A stretch of DNA of 64,000 bases. Source: Durusdinium trenchii (taxonomy: Eukaryota > Sar > Dinophyceae > Suessiales > Symbiodiniaceae). This document shows positions 46,726 to 58,593 of the stretch, in pieces. Position 1 is the stretch's first letter. Each line of letters begins with the position of its first letter. The stretch is taken from positions 216,682 to 280,681 of the forward strand of contig CAXAMN010006646.1 in the NCBI GenBank assembly GCA_963970005.1, in the 5' to 3' direction. The position numbers and the translations under genes were made by a program. The notes under the pieces were generated by a model, which was not told the DNA's origin, did not search any database, and saw nothing but the letters and a program-made list of their open reading frames with translations.

Positions 46726-47865
46726 GTAGGCACTGAATTTGTAAAATCAGAGATTGCAGATTTATCTAATCTTGCAACAGAAGCATATGCAACCACTGCA
46801 GTTGCAGAGTGAGGCGGTGGAGGTGGTGGTGATGGGTATACGGATGCCCAGATTGATGAATTCTTTAGCATTGAAAGCAGCCACAGCAACAACTTACGCT
46901 AAAACAGAAGTTGACACATCGTTAACAGCAATAAATAGTACATACAGCAACAACATAAACGAAGACTGAAGTCGACACATCACTAGGGCTAAAAGCCAAC
47001 CAAGCAAGTAGCCCGCTACTAAAACAGACGTTGCAGCAAAAGGAAACCATGCCGCTGCCCAAACCAGAACTGAAGTAGATACCGATGTAGGCTTGAATAC
47101 CGATAGTGCAGATGTGTGGCTTCCCAAGCTCTTTTGTATACATCATTAGAATCATTAGTATTAGCATTCAAAGCAAGTATAGTAGATCCCATATGAACTG
47201 CAAATGTAACTGCCAAATTCAATTGTAGAAACTCTATATTGTCATCAACTGCAAACGCTGTGACCACAAAACAACACGGCATCATCTAGGTTTCTTGGAA
47301 GATATGGAGTTGACAATTTTGGGTGTGATGACACTAATAGCAGATTGAATGTGCTCAGAGTGATGGTGTCACTCATTAAGATGAGTTCATGAGATACATA
47401 CATGTAGCTATATGTTTGTAATTACTGTACATGGCATAGCTTTTTCAGGTGGCTTGAACTCAGACATTGTAAATACAGCTGCAAGTGCCAACATGCAAAT
47501 TCAAAGGAACAGTGTAGATTCCATTAGATTAACACACCTGATGACAAACTAAAATTAAGTAAGCAAACGGACATACAGTAACTGCAAGTTGACAAGTTTG
47601 TTTCTTTTTAATGGTGTTGATGGAACTGTGCTATTAGGCAATGGTTGACAAAGAGTTATATACATTAGCGGTTGGTGGTGCTGGTCAAGAGATGGAGTCA
47701 AATTACTTTGCCAAAACCGATGTCATGATTGGCAACACTGAAGGTGATTTGAACATTACAAGAGCACGTAATGGAACAAAGGAACTGACTCTAGATGGTG
47801 ATTCTTATTTGAGTGGTGCTGTTGAAGCTTTAGGAGAGGCTACTTCACAACTAGTCCTAAACTAA
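46726..47865 (+). pseudogene. Decayed tail-fibre-like repeat gene
   Basis: Fragments in changing frames repeat the pattern TKTEVDTxLxLKANxAxxY typical of fibre stalks in phages and large algal viruses. 46726-46812 reads EIADLSNLATEAYATTAVAE. 46843-46969 reads LKAATATTYAKTEVDTSL. 46959-47006 reads TKTEVDTSLGLKANQA. 47015-47125 reads ATKTDVAAKGNHAAAQTRTE. 47197-47289 reads NSILSSTANAVTTKQHGII. A final open frame, 47641-47865, contains TEGDLNITRARNGTKELTLD. Stops and frame changes separate the pieces. The region is AT-rich against its flanks, consistent with an inserted and decaying foreign gene. Confidence 0.55.
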
Positions 47866-48162
47866 ATAACCCACATTCTAGAACAGAATGATGGAGCAAA
47901 CAAAGGACTACATAAGACTTTGCAGTGGCTTTAATGATTGTTTAACTTTACAGTGAGTTTAACGGCAGTTCATTGGAACAACTTGATAGAGAGTATTGAA
48001 GTGTTGAAGATGAACTGATTCAACATACAACATCACGAGTTGAGAGATTTGCTGCCGGACCCGAGCTTCAAGCCTGCCTCGGCCCAGGCCGCACCGAAGT
48101 GGTCAAAGGACACCCTACGGGGACTGGAAGATCCAACGGATCCCGATTCCCCCCCAGCCCAA

Positions 48163-48265
48163 AGGGCATCGCTACGTTCGGAGCTTCTGAAGCTACGTTC
48201 GGAACAAAGGGCCATCGCTACGTTCGGAGCAAACACGCTACGAACGGGGCTCCTGGCATCGCCAG
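48163..48265. repeat. GTAGCG-type minisatellite, inverted relative to 10.1 kb
   Basis: GCATCGCTACGTTCGGAGC units. The reverse complement matches the 10095-10212 array, including TAGCGATGCCCTTTG. Confidence 0.75.
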
Positions 48266-48298
48266 AGCCTCGTCTTTGTGGCGCCGCTTGAGGTCCAG

Positions 48299-50503
48299 TC
48301 ACTTCCACCCGCCCGGACGCACGACGGAGAAAGCGGTCCAAGCAGCAGCGGCCGCACGCGAGGCTGAGGCAGATGGAGATGATGATGATGATGGGGATGG
48401 GGGCATGTGGGGGCATGTGGGGGATGGGGTTTTGGAGCTTATAGGAAAACTCGCAACAAACATATATACTGCATGCCCTGATGATCGGCGCCATGGTTGG
48501 AGAAAAGTGGGTCTTGGATGGTCCCCCGGAGGACCCGTGTCTTCGACCCTGACCCAGGTGCTGGTGGATTTGCAAAGGATAGTGTTAATTAACTGACTGG
48601 TGCTTAGCAGGGAATGAGGAAATGGATCCAATGGAATCTCTACAGGGGTCTCATTCCCTTATTCCCTACTAAGCACCAGTCAGTTAAGTCATTAAAGGAT
48701 TCCACTTCTCAATTTTTGGTATGTCGATCCCCTGCCACATAGACATACCAAAGAGTAGACCACCTTCAACCCCGTGGAGTTGCAATCGAACATGAAGAAG
48801 AAATGAGCATCAAGTAGAAGATAATGATATGGTCTCCAACCTAATAGTGATGGCCTCCAACCTAATTAGTAGCGATGGCCTCCAACCTAGTAGAAGCATT
48901 ACATTTTTCTCTCTTGCAAGTAGGTGCCTGCTTGCCCACTTGCCCTAAATAAAGCCTAGTCTCTATCAGCCTTCAGCCGCTCTTCGTGCGAGACCTGGAC
49001 TCTCCACTGGCTCCCCAGTCGGTCACAGGCACGTGCCAAGAAGCTGGCGCAGGAGTTGCAGAAGGAGGCTCAAGTCTTGCAGGCGGATTGGGTTCCGTTG
49101 GCTTCTTGAACAGTTCTTCAATCTGACTATGGGATGGGATACATGACATGGGGACAAAAGGGTTTCACCCACATGTCACATGTCTCTGGGCCATTTTGAT
49201 GCAGTGTAGAAAAAAAAAGAGACCACGAATCGGAGCCAGGGCCAGGACTTGGGTCATCCTTATCATTCTCAATCCGCGGACCCCACCGGTGGCGCATGCG
49301 CCCTCATCGGACGACCACACGATCTGTTCGGTCAACCAGCCCCGATGTACCAGACCCAAAGGCGACCCCTCATAGCCACCATTTGGACCCTCACAGGGTT
49401 TTGGACCTCAAAGATGTAGCAGTTTGGTTTGTCCAGGGTCGCCTCTGGGTACGAATATCTCAGTCCCATTCGTCATGTTCGGGCTCGGGATCCATCGAAG
49501 GGACGGAGGGACGAAGGGAGACCTGAGCCCTGCGTCGAACGCATCACCGAAAAGAGGGTGGATCCATCGGGGAGAAGGGCCGACAGAAACGGGTCATGTC
49601 CTCCACTCCTGGGTTTGTTGGTGGGGTTTGGCAGGAGGTTTGGCAAGTCAGGAGGTTTGTCTGATAGGTCTTCACCGAACTTCTTGTGGACCTTTCGTCC
49701 TCAGAAAGGCCTACTAAACACTTGGGCCATCTTGGACCGCACAGGGCAGAAAAGGCATGTTTCGTTTCAACTCAAAAGAATTGAAGAACCAGAGTGACCC
49801 AAAGCAGAACACGGCATTGCTTGACACATGGTGCCTGATCTAGGCGGATTGCTTGACACGGTGTGGCTCCTGATCTAGGAAAACAGATCCCGCCACCGGT
49901 TCAAAACGTCTCATCCTTCTGTCCATTGCATCTATGGGCCTGTGCCACAGTGGACCTGCTTTCAGATCAAATGAAACCATCCTTCCCAGGCTGAGCTGGA
50001 CCGCGCCAGTGCAGAGCACGAGGACATGAAAGCCCGCAGTGAAGGCGAGGCTGGGAGCCCGTCGACCCGTCCCCCCGAACGGGCGCTCGCCGGGTTCCAC
50101 CAGGCGACCGACGTGGGCGGAAAAAGGCCTGAAAACCCGCATCCGAAGCATCGAAACCAGGAGAAGGAATGGTTGGTCAGTTAGGGGTCAGTGCTGAAAC
50201 TGCTGGCGAAAGGGGATGTGGTGTTCTGTTGTTTTCTCAAAGTTCATATATATATATATATATATGAAGCATAATGAAGCCATGCGCATTCGCAGGCCTT
50301 TGTTTGTGTTTGCCTAAGCGGCTGGGCCATGCGATTTGCATGCTTGGAAGGCTGCTTCTCACTGCGATTGACGCCGGTCCTTTCCTTTGCGCAATGTCTT
50401 TTCTCCAGTCACTTGCCATGTCACAGGTGCCAAAGAACAAGCCCTGGAAGCCGAGCAACAACTTGAGAAGGCTGAGAAAGCTGCCGATCCTTGGCACAAA
50501 TGA
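48299..50503 (+). CDS. Coiled-coil protein, four joined exons
   Basis: Exons 48299-48371, 49029-49082, 49990-50038 and 50427-50503 join in frame. They read TTEKAVQAAAAAREAEA, ARAKKLAQELQKEAQVLQ, AELDRASAEHEDMKAR and AKEQALEAEQQLEKAEKAAD, one uninterrupted Glu/Lys/Ala heptad pattern. Donors are GA, GC, GT and either GA or a stop (TGA 50501-50503). Unspliced, each exon soon hits a stop or loses the heptads, which supports the splicing. An upstream exon with DPSFKPASAQAAPKWSKDTL (about 48055-48155) probably belongs here. A protein-like run, DLKDVAVWFVQGRLWVRIS (about 49408-49465), lies in the second intron and could be an extra exon. Such coiled coils are common in axonemal and cytoskeletal proteins (inference). 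Confidence 0.6.
48589..48687. repeat. Hairpin element with 27-bp arms
   Basis: TTAACTGACTGGTGCTTAG opens the left arm. The right arm (48661-48687) is its reverse complement over 27 bases with one mismatch. The loop of about 45 bp includes GGATCC. It sits in an intron of the coiled-coil gene. Confidence 0.9.
48837..48890. repeat. GATGGCCTCCAACC minisatellite
   Basis: Three units of TAGTGATGGCCTCCAACCTA type, close to the units at 25896-25995. Confidence 0.85.
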
Positions 50504-51434
50504 TTTTGTTGCGGCCCTGCACAGCACACTAAGGTCAAAGAGAACAACATGAGAATCAATGACGGTGTTGACGTATGCGAGGTTTCATGTGAACATATGT
50601 GACCATGTTCTTTGTCAAAATTCTGGATTCTCCCAAGATCCAGACTATGACATGTTGGTCAAAAAGTCAAAAGGCTCAAAGCTCGCCGGAAGGCGGTTGA
50701 CCCGTGGCCCTTGGAGGCTGGGTGGGGGTCCCAACAATTGTGCATTCATCGTTTTTAGCTTTTGGGGCACCGGACACCTTGCTAGCTGGCATAGGGCACC
50801 ACGTTCACGTCACCTTCCAAAGAATACCGAGCTCACACGCGAACAACTGCCGCACATCCGACGTCCCTACCCAGTCCGCGACCGAACAACTTCGAGCCAT
50901 GGGAAATGAGCCGTGTAAGTGCTTGAAGAGTGGCGCTGAGAATGACATTCTAATCTTCCAGCTGCCAGTCTGTGGAGGTGTTGATGCTGTCCAGGCGGCC
51001 GTTTCTTCCGGGATTCGACAAAAGTCCCTAGAGGGCAAAAAGGCTCTACCTGCCTCAGAAGTAGGAAGGCTACAAAAATGTTCCAATACCAATCACTATG
51101 AGCGAAAAGGATGAAAAAGGGCATCAAGGGATGGGTCAAGGGATATATATCAAGCGATTTTGGGGGAACCACTTCCATGTTTGCTTCTTTTGGGAGGAAC
51201 CACCCCCAGGATCGCTTGTAGCTTGACTCTCCAACCCTTAGACAGTCCCTGCAGGGTGCCTCCGGGTGGACGGGGCACTGAATGTGCAGAATGCGATCAA
51301 TCAAATACCATGGGTAGCCGGATTATCCTTTGAATCCCTTGGCCGGCGTAGATCTTTGATGATCTTTCTTCTTCTTCTTCTTCTGTTTCATCATGTTTCA
51401 TGTTCTTCTTCCTCCTGTTTATGGACAGTCCATC
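50504..51434. other. Intergenic or intronic; one acylation-like start
   Basis: An ATG at 50899 begins MGNEPCKCLKSG, a pattern compatible with N-myristoylation plus palmitoylation, and stays open to 51114 (VDAVQAAVSSGIRQKSLEG). GTAAGT lies inside it. It could be a small gene, a first exon or chance. Confidence 0.3.
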
Positions 51435-53050
51435 ATGCACCACCCCTGCAAAGCTTGTGGAGCGGATGTGAATGGATCACGCATGTCTGCCACGCTGCGG
51501 CAGAAAATGATTTATCCACCCAACCCAGATTCCAAACATCCCGGACAAGAAATATGAAGAACATGCTCAAAGCCTTTCCAGTTTTCAGGGATATCCAGCC
51601 ATATCCGTCAGTGATAGGCCAAGGAGGCGGAGGAGAAATATTTGCGAGTTCTTATTCGAGTGCAACGGCATTGGCGTGTGGTCACTGCGCGCCGAAAGAT
51701 GGCTTCCCAAGCAGAAGTCTCTTATACAGCTGGCACCGCCAACAAGCAGCGATTTCTCTTACACTGGCAGGCTGGGATCTGGGAGAAGAGAATCAACGAA
51801 GAGCCCGCAGTGCACAATCGGACTCGAGGTCTATGAGGTCTATCAAGGCTAAGCAAACGACCAGGACGGACTAAGCCTTTTCCAGGACGGACCGCTCTGG
51901 CCACGTGGCCACGCCCCCTAGCCTCGCCGGTCCGCCACCGCTCCGCCGAGTTCGCGGGGCTCGACTCGAGGCCAAGTACATCGTCGCCAACAACCTTCCG
52001 GCCAATGATGCCCACTGGGATTCGGATGATCCTGCATGGGTCGGTAAGGCATCCATGTCAAAGCACCATCGCTTTTTGATCCGCAGGAATCTGCACTGGC
52101 GGTGGTCCCTGTGCTGAATTCTCAGAATTGGCCCAGCAGTTTGGGCAGTCTCGGTTCTTGATTCATGAAACGGGAGATGTTCCTGATGCTGGTTCACCTC
52201 AGATGTTGTGGGCCAAACAGAATAATCGTGAGACTAATTCTTGTCCCATTGGAACATTTGCAGCAGGATAGTACCAGACCTGAGCTCAATGCTCTTGGTG
52301 TTCGACAATGTCCAATCTTGCAACACCAAACAGTTGTCATGTCCGTTCAATCTCTTTAGCATTCTTTAGCTTCAGGTTCAATGCTCTGGTCTTCGGCATG
52401 CTTGACGAGAATGATATGGTTTACCCACACGGTCAATGCTGTCGGGAAGCGGTCGCAGAGTTAAACATGATGAAGGATGCTGCCTTGGCATGGGTTGCTG
52501 GAGTGAGGTCTGAAGAAGGGTCCCTTGGACTGGCGAACAGATCGAATGTTTTTGTTTGCTCTTTTTGAAAGAGGAACAAAGAGGAACTGAGCAACACATT
52601 TGGGTTGCCAAAGAAGCCCGACACCATGCCGTCGTCCATGAAAAAAGCCGTCGTGCTCCTCTGTGTTCTTCGGCTGAGCTGAGGTGGTCCGAGAATGTGG
52701 GGCTTTTCTTCCATTGCTATGGGCACAATAGTGTGAACTCCTTGCACTTGCACGTCATCGATATGGACTACATCGGTCCCAGCTTCCATAGTCAGGAGTT
52801 CAAAAACCTGCCATTGGAAGAAGTGCTCAAGGTCCTACAGGAAGATGCATGGTCTGCTTGGGAACATGACACGTTTTGCAAATTCACTTCTTCACGGTGT
52901 ATCACGGTCTCCTCCGGTCCTCACGGTGGTACGACAGAAACCACGAAAGACGTATCAGGCGGGTTAGGCTCTCTAGGAGTGATCTTCTCACTGAGACGGA
53001 CCACCGATTTCCTGGGGTGCTCCAGATTTCAAGGGGAAGAGACTGACTAA
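51435..53050 (+). CDS. IQ-motif protein with HIT-like C-terminal region
   Basis: Exon 51435-51548 starts MHHPCKACGADVNGS. Exon 51624-51820 reads EAEEKYLRVLIRVQRHWRVV, with an IQ-type calmodulin-binding motif (VQRHWRVVTAR). Exon 51886-52043 reads LEAKYIVANNLPANDAHW. Exon 52087-about 52198 reads CAEFSELAQQFGQSRFLI. These join in phase using GA, GA and GT donors. Further 3', exon 52376-about 52535 (FNALVFGMLDENDMVYPHGQ) and an open stretch at 52681-53050 contain GLFFHCYGHNSVNSLHLHVI, matching the HIT signature (NSV..LHLHVI), then NLPLEEVLKVLQ. HIT proteins hydrolyse or transfer nucleotides. How the last exons join is not solved, so the HIT part could be a separate gene. Confidence 0.5.
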
Positions 53051-53306
53051 CCCGACGAAGTCGTCGGGTACACAAAGCATGGAAACACATGGTGCCAGCG
53101 TTTTTCTCATTATTCCTTTAAAACCGTGTGTACACTATAATATATGTAAATATATACAAATATCAGGTCAACACCTGTGATTTTTAAGTCTGCAAACGCC
53201 ACCGGAGGAGACCTATAGAGTCGGGTGCTGGCATAAGATATTTTTTTAATATCAGGGGATTCCGGGGCTTTGAGGCTTCTATATAGATGTTGATCGTATT
53301 TGGGAG

Positions 53307-53500
53307 TGCTTGTTCTTTGATGAATTGGACATTTCAACTGAGGATGTTGACCGGACGCCGATCAACGGCACCTTAGCCACCATGGATTCCCATCCAGCCA
53401 TCGACGAAAGTGTTGACCTCAAGGCAGCCAGTGTGAAAGCCTGCCCAGTGACTGGTTTGAAGAAGAGCAAGGGAATTGCTGATTGGTGGTTTCATTGGTA
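53307..53500 (+). CDS. Candidate exon, unknown product
   Basis: After TTGGGAG the frame reads CLFFDELDISTEDVDRTPIN and DESVDLKAASVKACPVTG, up to KKSKG, then a stop at 53499-53501. The composition is soluble and protein-like. Confidence 0.4.
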
Positions 53501-53526
53501 GTCTTTGTGTTTTGTTTCAGGAATGA

Positions 53527-53775
53527 ATGGGAATGACTAGCACTCCCATCCCCATGATTCAATCAGATGGCTTGGAGCCACCAATCAGTTTGGCCATGTG
53601 GAAGCATGTGGACGGAAGACTACAGGGAGTAACTATGGGATCGATCCATGATTTGGGGCCTTCCATGTTGTTTTACGTTAACATTGGCAGTGTGGTCAGA
53701 CGTTTGCCCCGAAAACGTCAAAACCTTTTTGTGGGTCCTCAAACTCCCATTCCGAACAGCACGGGTCGCGTTTGA
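53527..53775 (+). CDS. Candidate short gene or terminal exon
   Basis: ATG 53527 follows TTTCAG and an in-frame stop, so this start is the only one in frame. 82 residues (SLAMWKHVDGRLQGVTMGSI, PSMLFYVNIGSVVRRLPRKR) run to TGA. No family recognised. Confidence 0.35.
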   Translation: MGMTSTPIPMIQSDGLEPPISLAMWKHVDGRLQGVTMGSIHDLGPSMLFYVNIGSVVRRLPRKRQNLFVGPQTPIPNSTGRV

Positions 53776-54246
53776 GGGACAGGTCGAGTCTCAGGCTCTC
53801 TGACTGCGATAGTTAAGCAGTGGGACGAAGGACCACCCCGGCGGTTAGAGACCACCTGGAAAATCCCCGAAGTTAGATCCTAGAAGAGTCTCCGGTCCCC
53901 CCCCCCTTTTGTGTCCATTCTGGGGTACGAGTCTAGCAGTTTCCAGAGGGTGATGAAGATCACACAGAAAAAAAAACACATCTGCTAAGAATCACCCTCT
54001 TGTAACATCACACGAAAAACAAATCCCCCAAGAATCTGTACACTGGGTGTCACAGGATGTCGTAGTAGGATGTCATGTCGTGAATGACGGTCTCTTCGCT
54101 CACTGGAACAGCGATTTTCACAGCCGGGCTCGTTTGGGATGTGAACTCCGATGAACGCTCAGCCGGGCGACTCGAATTGACTCGACTGGATGCCGAACCA
54201 CATCGCACTACCGGGTCCCAGTCGTTTGGTCCAGTCGTCGCAGAGG

Positions 54247-54384
54247 TGCGTCGACCGGACCCTGCACCGTTCGGAGAGAGTTGTCCGGCGCCCGTGGTGG
54301 TTTCGTCACAGCGAGGTGATCAACAATGCGGAATCCTTTCGGGCGGCCAGAGAGAACTTCTGGAAGTTGGGGGGGCCCCCGGGC
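54247..54384 (+). CDS. Candidate exon, basic/aromatic
   Basis: After CGCAGAG the frame reads CVDRTLHRSERVVRRPWWFR and EVINNAESFRAARENFWKL. Strongly protein-like, but other frames are open and exon limits are uncertain. Confidence 0.35.
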
Positions 54385-55074
54385 TCCTCGAGCGGCAGAG
54401 CATGGGGTCGGACGGATGGCTGTGCACTGAACGTGAACGTGTGGTTTTGTTTCATGCAGAAAAAGGAGTCGCCTGACCTGGTCCACATGTGGAAAGGTCA
54501 AGTTGATGTGACATGGTTGTGGTCTTGTGTTGGTATGTTGAGGACTGAATATGAATATGTTGCAGTTATATATGTATACTTGTACTATATCTTACCATGT
54601 TTGCTGAAACAAGACCAAGGTTTTTTTGGCCAGTTAGCATCAACTACCTGTGCAGTATCCTCCCTACTGGCTAACTATGTCGCTTTCATGGTAATCTTGC
54701 AGTGTCTAGGATAGAAAAGTAGTATATAGTGGAAGTTCTGAATCACAAGCTTGGGGGGGTCATCATACATGTCCCATGAAAAATCATATCTTTTGCACTG
54801 CAACATGGGCCACTTTGACTCAAGACACCTGACTCATTCTGACTACCACCTTTGGCAACACACGTGTGTAAAATACACCTTATATGCACCATCCTTTGTG
54901 TGCTTTTGGGTCAGGTGGGGATGGTACAGATTCCAGGGATCCACGTGGTACAGACATGGCCCATCCACCAGGATCTCCGATGTCAAGACTTCCAAGGCTC
55001 TGAGAGATCAATTTGAACGCCAGGGCTTTTTGAAGTCGCTCAGATGGCAATGTTGGGCTCGTTGAACCCAGATG

Positions 55075-55157
55075 CTCCATGGGACTGCCATATTTGCCGA
55101 TCAGTTGGGGTGCATATATTTTAGGCATATGTAGGCATATATTCCAGTCCCATGGAG
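55075..55157. repeat. Foldback element (CTCCATGGGACTG arms)
   Basis: CTCCATGGGACTGCCATA faces TATTCCAGTCCCATGGAG. The interior GCCGATCAGTTGGGGTG links it to the 22.3-kb element. TATTCCAGTCATGGAGTGT also occurs at about 4965-4983. Confidence 0.8.
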
Positions 55158-57118
55158 TGTATGGTTAATTTTGGTTCTTTGAGGTTGATAATTGAACACC
55201 CATAAATGATTGACTTGGTGACCCTCCCAAGAAACCAACTGCTTTTTTTGAACGTTACTGTACAGTGAATCCACTCCGTTGGGCTGTCGTGTCTCCAAGC
55301 AGTTCAGAAGAGTTGGAGACAGACACACACCAGCTTGTTTTCGATCTAGTGTCTCCTGGCATCGCTACTAGCATGGCCAGGAGCTACTAGTAGCGTTCTC
55401 GCTCCTAGTAGCGATGGTTTGGTAGATTTTCCCAGACATTGATCAGGAAGGTTTACTCGGTACCTGAAGGAGAGTGTACAGCCCAAAAGCTGATTTTCAC
55501 AGTTCCCAATCATATGGTTTCTCAGTTCAAACGGCCCTACGATGCCCTACGTACATCCAGAGTTGGCCGAAATTCGACTCGACCTCGAGGGCTTCGTGGA
55601 TCGCCTCCTTGTCGCCAAGTCTCCCCAGGTTAGATGCCGCCCCACTTCAATACCTCTTTGGGGGATTGGTTTCCCCACCTCAAGATGAACCAGGGTGGAC
55701 GATTCATCGGGTCAATGATTCTCAGCTTGGCCGTCAGCACATTCCACGTGACCCCTCGCTTGGCCGCTGATCCTCCCGCCCACGGACCGCGGGCTCCGCA
55801 TCGATCTGGTCAGGTCGGGATCCTCCAAGCTGACGACCTCCACGAAGCCCTTCAATGTCTTCGCACGCTTGGCGTATCAAGACACGGTGGCCCGGACCTT
55901 GATCGCCTCGGAAAGTGGCCTCTCCAAGTTGACGAAATCCAGATGAGAACGCGATGAAGACGGGGTATGAATCCCAGTTGCGCGGACCGGAAGGTGTGGG
56001 ACGAAGGGGCTCGGAGTGGCAGGATGCGTTGAAAATGAGACTAGTGACTAGGCGATGCTTGTATGGATGTTGTCATGTCCTGGTCCAAAGTTTATAGCAA
56101 AAAGCATACTCCAAAGTTTTTCCTATAGCGTGAAAGAACAAGAAAGAACGCCATATGTTGGGAATGTTGTACAGAAGCATCTCAGCCAGACCAGCTGTCT
56201 CATGTCTCATGCTGTCTCCATTCCTTCGGAGCCTCATCCCTCAACCATCACTCTATAGAACTACATGAGGAGACACGGCATGTGCGCCGGTGTGTGTGTG
56301 TGTGTGGCTGCTTTTGCTGTGGTTGTTGGTTGCTGGTTGCTGTGGTTGTGGTTGTGGTTGTTGTTGTTGCTGTTGCTTCGGATAAACCTCAACAAGATAT
56401 CGATTGGGTTCCTCACTTTCTTTGGTCCGACGGACCCTGTGTTGAACAAGTTGCACAAGTCACGTCACATCCTCTCATGCGGGAAGCAGCGAAGAATCCC
56501 AATGCATGTCAATGCATGTATGGAATGTTTGTGAACATTATTAGCCCATTAGGGTGGTTTCAAGCGTTCTAAGAGTCAATGTATATCGTAGGAACATGGC
56601 CTCTTGGATGTGGAACATGGCCCCTTGGATGGATGACCATTTTCCTCTACAAAAGGTGGTGCCATCCACTTCCGGTGATCCCAGGTTGGGAGGGTCATCC
56701 TCCCTTAATTCAAGTCTTGTTTCTTGGGCAGAAACGCAAGGTATCCCAAAATCAAACTTCCGACTTTTCACCTGGTTCCGCTTCAGAGTGGCACCATTGA
56801 ACGCAGAGATTTGGCTTCCCAACTTAAGACTTGAGGCAAATCAGTTTTGAGGATGTTTCTTCCACTTGTCCTCCACCATCAATTCTCAGGCAGGAGATTT
56901 TTCCGAATCATTCTGAAGATCTTTGAGCTCCTGGGCCTTTGGCTTTGCTCCCCGAAGTTCAGAGTGAGAGAGACTGGACTAGGCTGTGGCCATTGCAAAG
57001 CAATGGCAGCGAAGGTGCCCGGCGGGCCAAGAGAAATGCTTCAGAGAAGTGCTCATCTTCAAGAGATGAGTTCTTTCAGATTAAATCTCCAGTTGCATTG
57101 TACTGACGTTTAAAACCC
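55158..57118. other. Unassigned, ambiguous exons
   Basis: GTAGCG-type repeat lies at 55350-55425. At 55760-55957 both strands give protein-like readings (GILQADDLHEALQCLRTLG on +, YAKRAKTLKGFVEVVSLEDP on minus). A TG/TTG-rich stretch lies at 56292-56380. No firm gene. Confidence 0.3.
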
Positions 57119-57307
57119 ATGACTTCCAGCAGTGCTCCTGCTGCACTGCATCTTATTTCGAAGATGTTCGAAGCATTTGGTTTCACTGGTGGGACAAAAG
57201 AGGCAGATGCAGAGGCGAATTTCCTGTGGAGGGTTGGAAGATGCGACCTATTCGTGTCGACCTTCAAGTGGTCGAACGAACATGCGAATCGACCATTTGA
57301 ACGGTGA
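57119..57307 (+). CDS. Candidate first exon, 62 codons
   Basis: ATG 57119 opens SSSAPAALHLISKMFEAFGF, then TKEADAEANFLWRVGRCDLF, to TGA at 57305-57307. The stop overlaps a GTGA (CGGTGA), so a GT donor just before it could continue the protein. Function unknown. Confidence 0.4.
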   Translation: MTSSSAPAALHLISKMFEAFGFTGGTKEADAEANFLWRVGRCDLFVSTFKWSNEHANRPFER

Positions 57308-57599
57308 CCTGCAGGTCCATGAATGTCCATCTGGTAGGTGCAATCGGTGCAATCGGTGCTCAATCGGTGCTTGGTTGGATGCACTTTCGGTCGACCGTCG
57401 GTGCGTGTACCATCTTGTAGCATTTTCTGAGGGTACTTTCACAGGTCGACGGTCGACTCCAGGTACAAATGGAAGACTGTAGACTCCAATGGCCTCCTCT
57501 GTCACACAAAGCACCCCCTCTACGGCCGGTCCATGGAATCTGCACGTGCTTTTCGGTGGCCTTTGCGCATGGATGTGTCGACATGGATTTTCACTCTGT

Positions 57600-57769
57600 T
57601 CGGCCACCGAAAACAGGGCCGAACAGAAGACGTGAAGGCCAGAACAGAAGACTTCGGTGTTCGTGAAACGAAGAAGTGTTTGGTGGGACCGGGACCAGGC
57701 TCAGACCTGATGCGGCGATCGGAAGAAAGTGAACTCGCCAAGCCTCCAACCCATATGACAACCCCGTGA
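57600..57769 (+). CDS. Candidate exon, charged
   Basis: The frame reads TEDVKARTEDFGVRETKKCL and SDLMRRSEESELAKPPTHMT, then stops. Splice limits are unclear. Confidence 0.3.
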
Positions 57770-57916
57770 CAGGTGAAGCTGTTTTTCAGAAGCTGTACCC
57801 AGAACTAGCCATGCAGATCAATGGGTGTTGACCTGTAATATGTGCTCGGTCATACCCAGTAGCTGCGTAACACCAGTAGCTGCGTACTGGGTGTCCGATG
57901 TCCGACGTCTCCCAAG

Positions 57917-58177
57917 GATGTGGCACAGAAGGCCGCCTTGGCCGCTCAAGAGCAGAAGGTGCGGAGCTCAGGTGCGCCATCTTCCTCTCCGGCGCCATCG
58001 GCTCCGCAGTGGCGCACGCGCATCGAGTCTAGACATCACCATAGCACTGCACACGAAGTGTTTTGGGAAAGAGAAAGCAACACGGAAAGCGCAGGTTGTT
58101 GCAACAAGTGTGAACATCAGATCGTTGCTTCAGCATGGAAACACAGGGATAGTCAGACTAGATTGTTGCAGCACTAG
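57917..58177 (+). CDS. Candidate exon, Ala/Ser/Pro-rich
   Basis: After CCCAAG the frame reads DVAQKAALAAQEQKVRSSGA, then SSSPAPSAPQWRTRIES, and is open to 58177. The first 20 residues are helical and the rest disordered. It is probably shorter than the open frame. Confidence 0.4.
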   Translation, partial: DVAQKAALAAQEQKVRSSGAPSSSPAPSAPQWRTRIESRHHHSTAHEVFWERESNTESAGCCNKCEHQIVASAWKHRDSQTRLLQH

Positions 58178-58262
58178 GATGGAGGCCATTGCTACTGGGT
58201 GGAGGCCATTGCTATTACTCGTAGGTTGCAGGCCATCGCTAGTAGGTTGGAGCCAATTACAA
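58178..58262. repeat. GGATGGAGGCCATTGCTAC minisatellite
   Basis: Four units of GGATGGAGGCCATTGCTACT type. Confidence 0.85.
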
Positions 58263-58593
58263 TTGGGTGATTTGTTCAGCGCAGGGACGCTGCAAGACAA
58301 AAATAGAACACGTGGCTCCAAGGGGTGCCAAACAAGTGCTCGCGCGCAAGACGCTGCTTGCACGCCAAAAGGCAACAAGAGACACTATGTTTCTTTCTGG
58401 TGTCCAACTGCCACACAGTTGAGGCTCTCCACTTTGTCACAAGAAAAGGCACGGTCTTTGGGAAAAGACACCGAACAGGTATTTTTCTGTGACAAGGCAA
58501 GGCCTGGGACATGATCGCTAGAAGTGCTGGTAAAGCAAAGGTGTATATACTTGATGAGGGAAAACCCGAAACTGTGAAATTGTTTGCACATAT

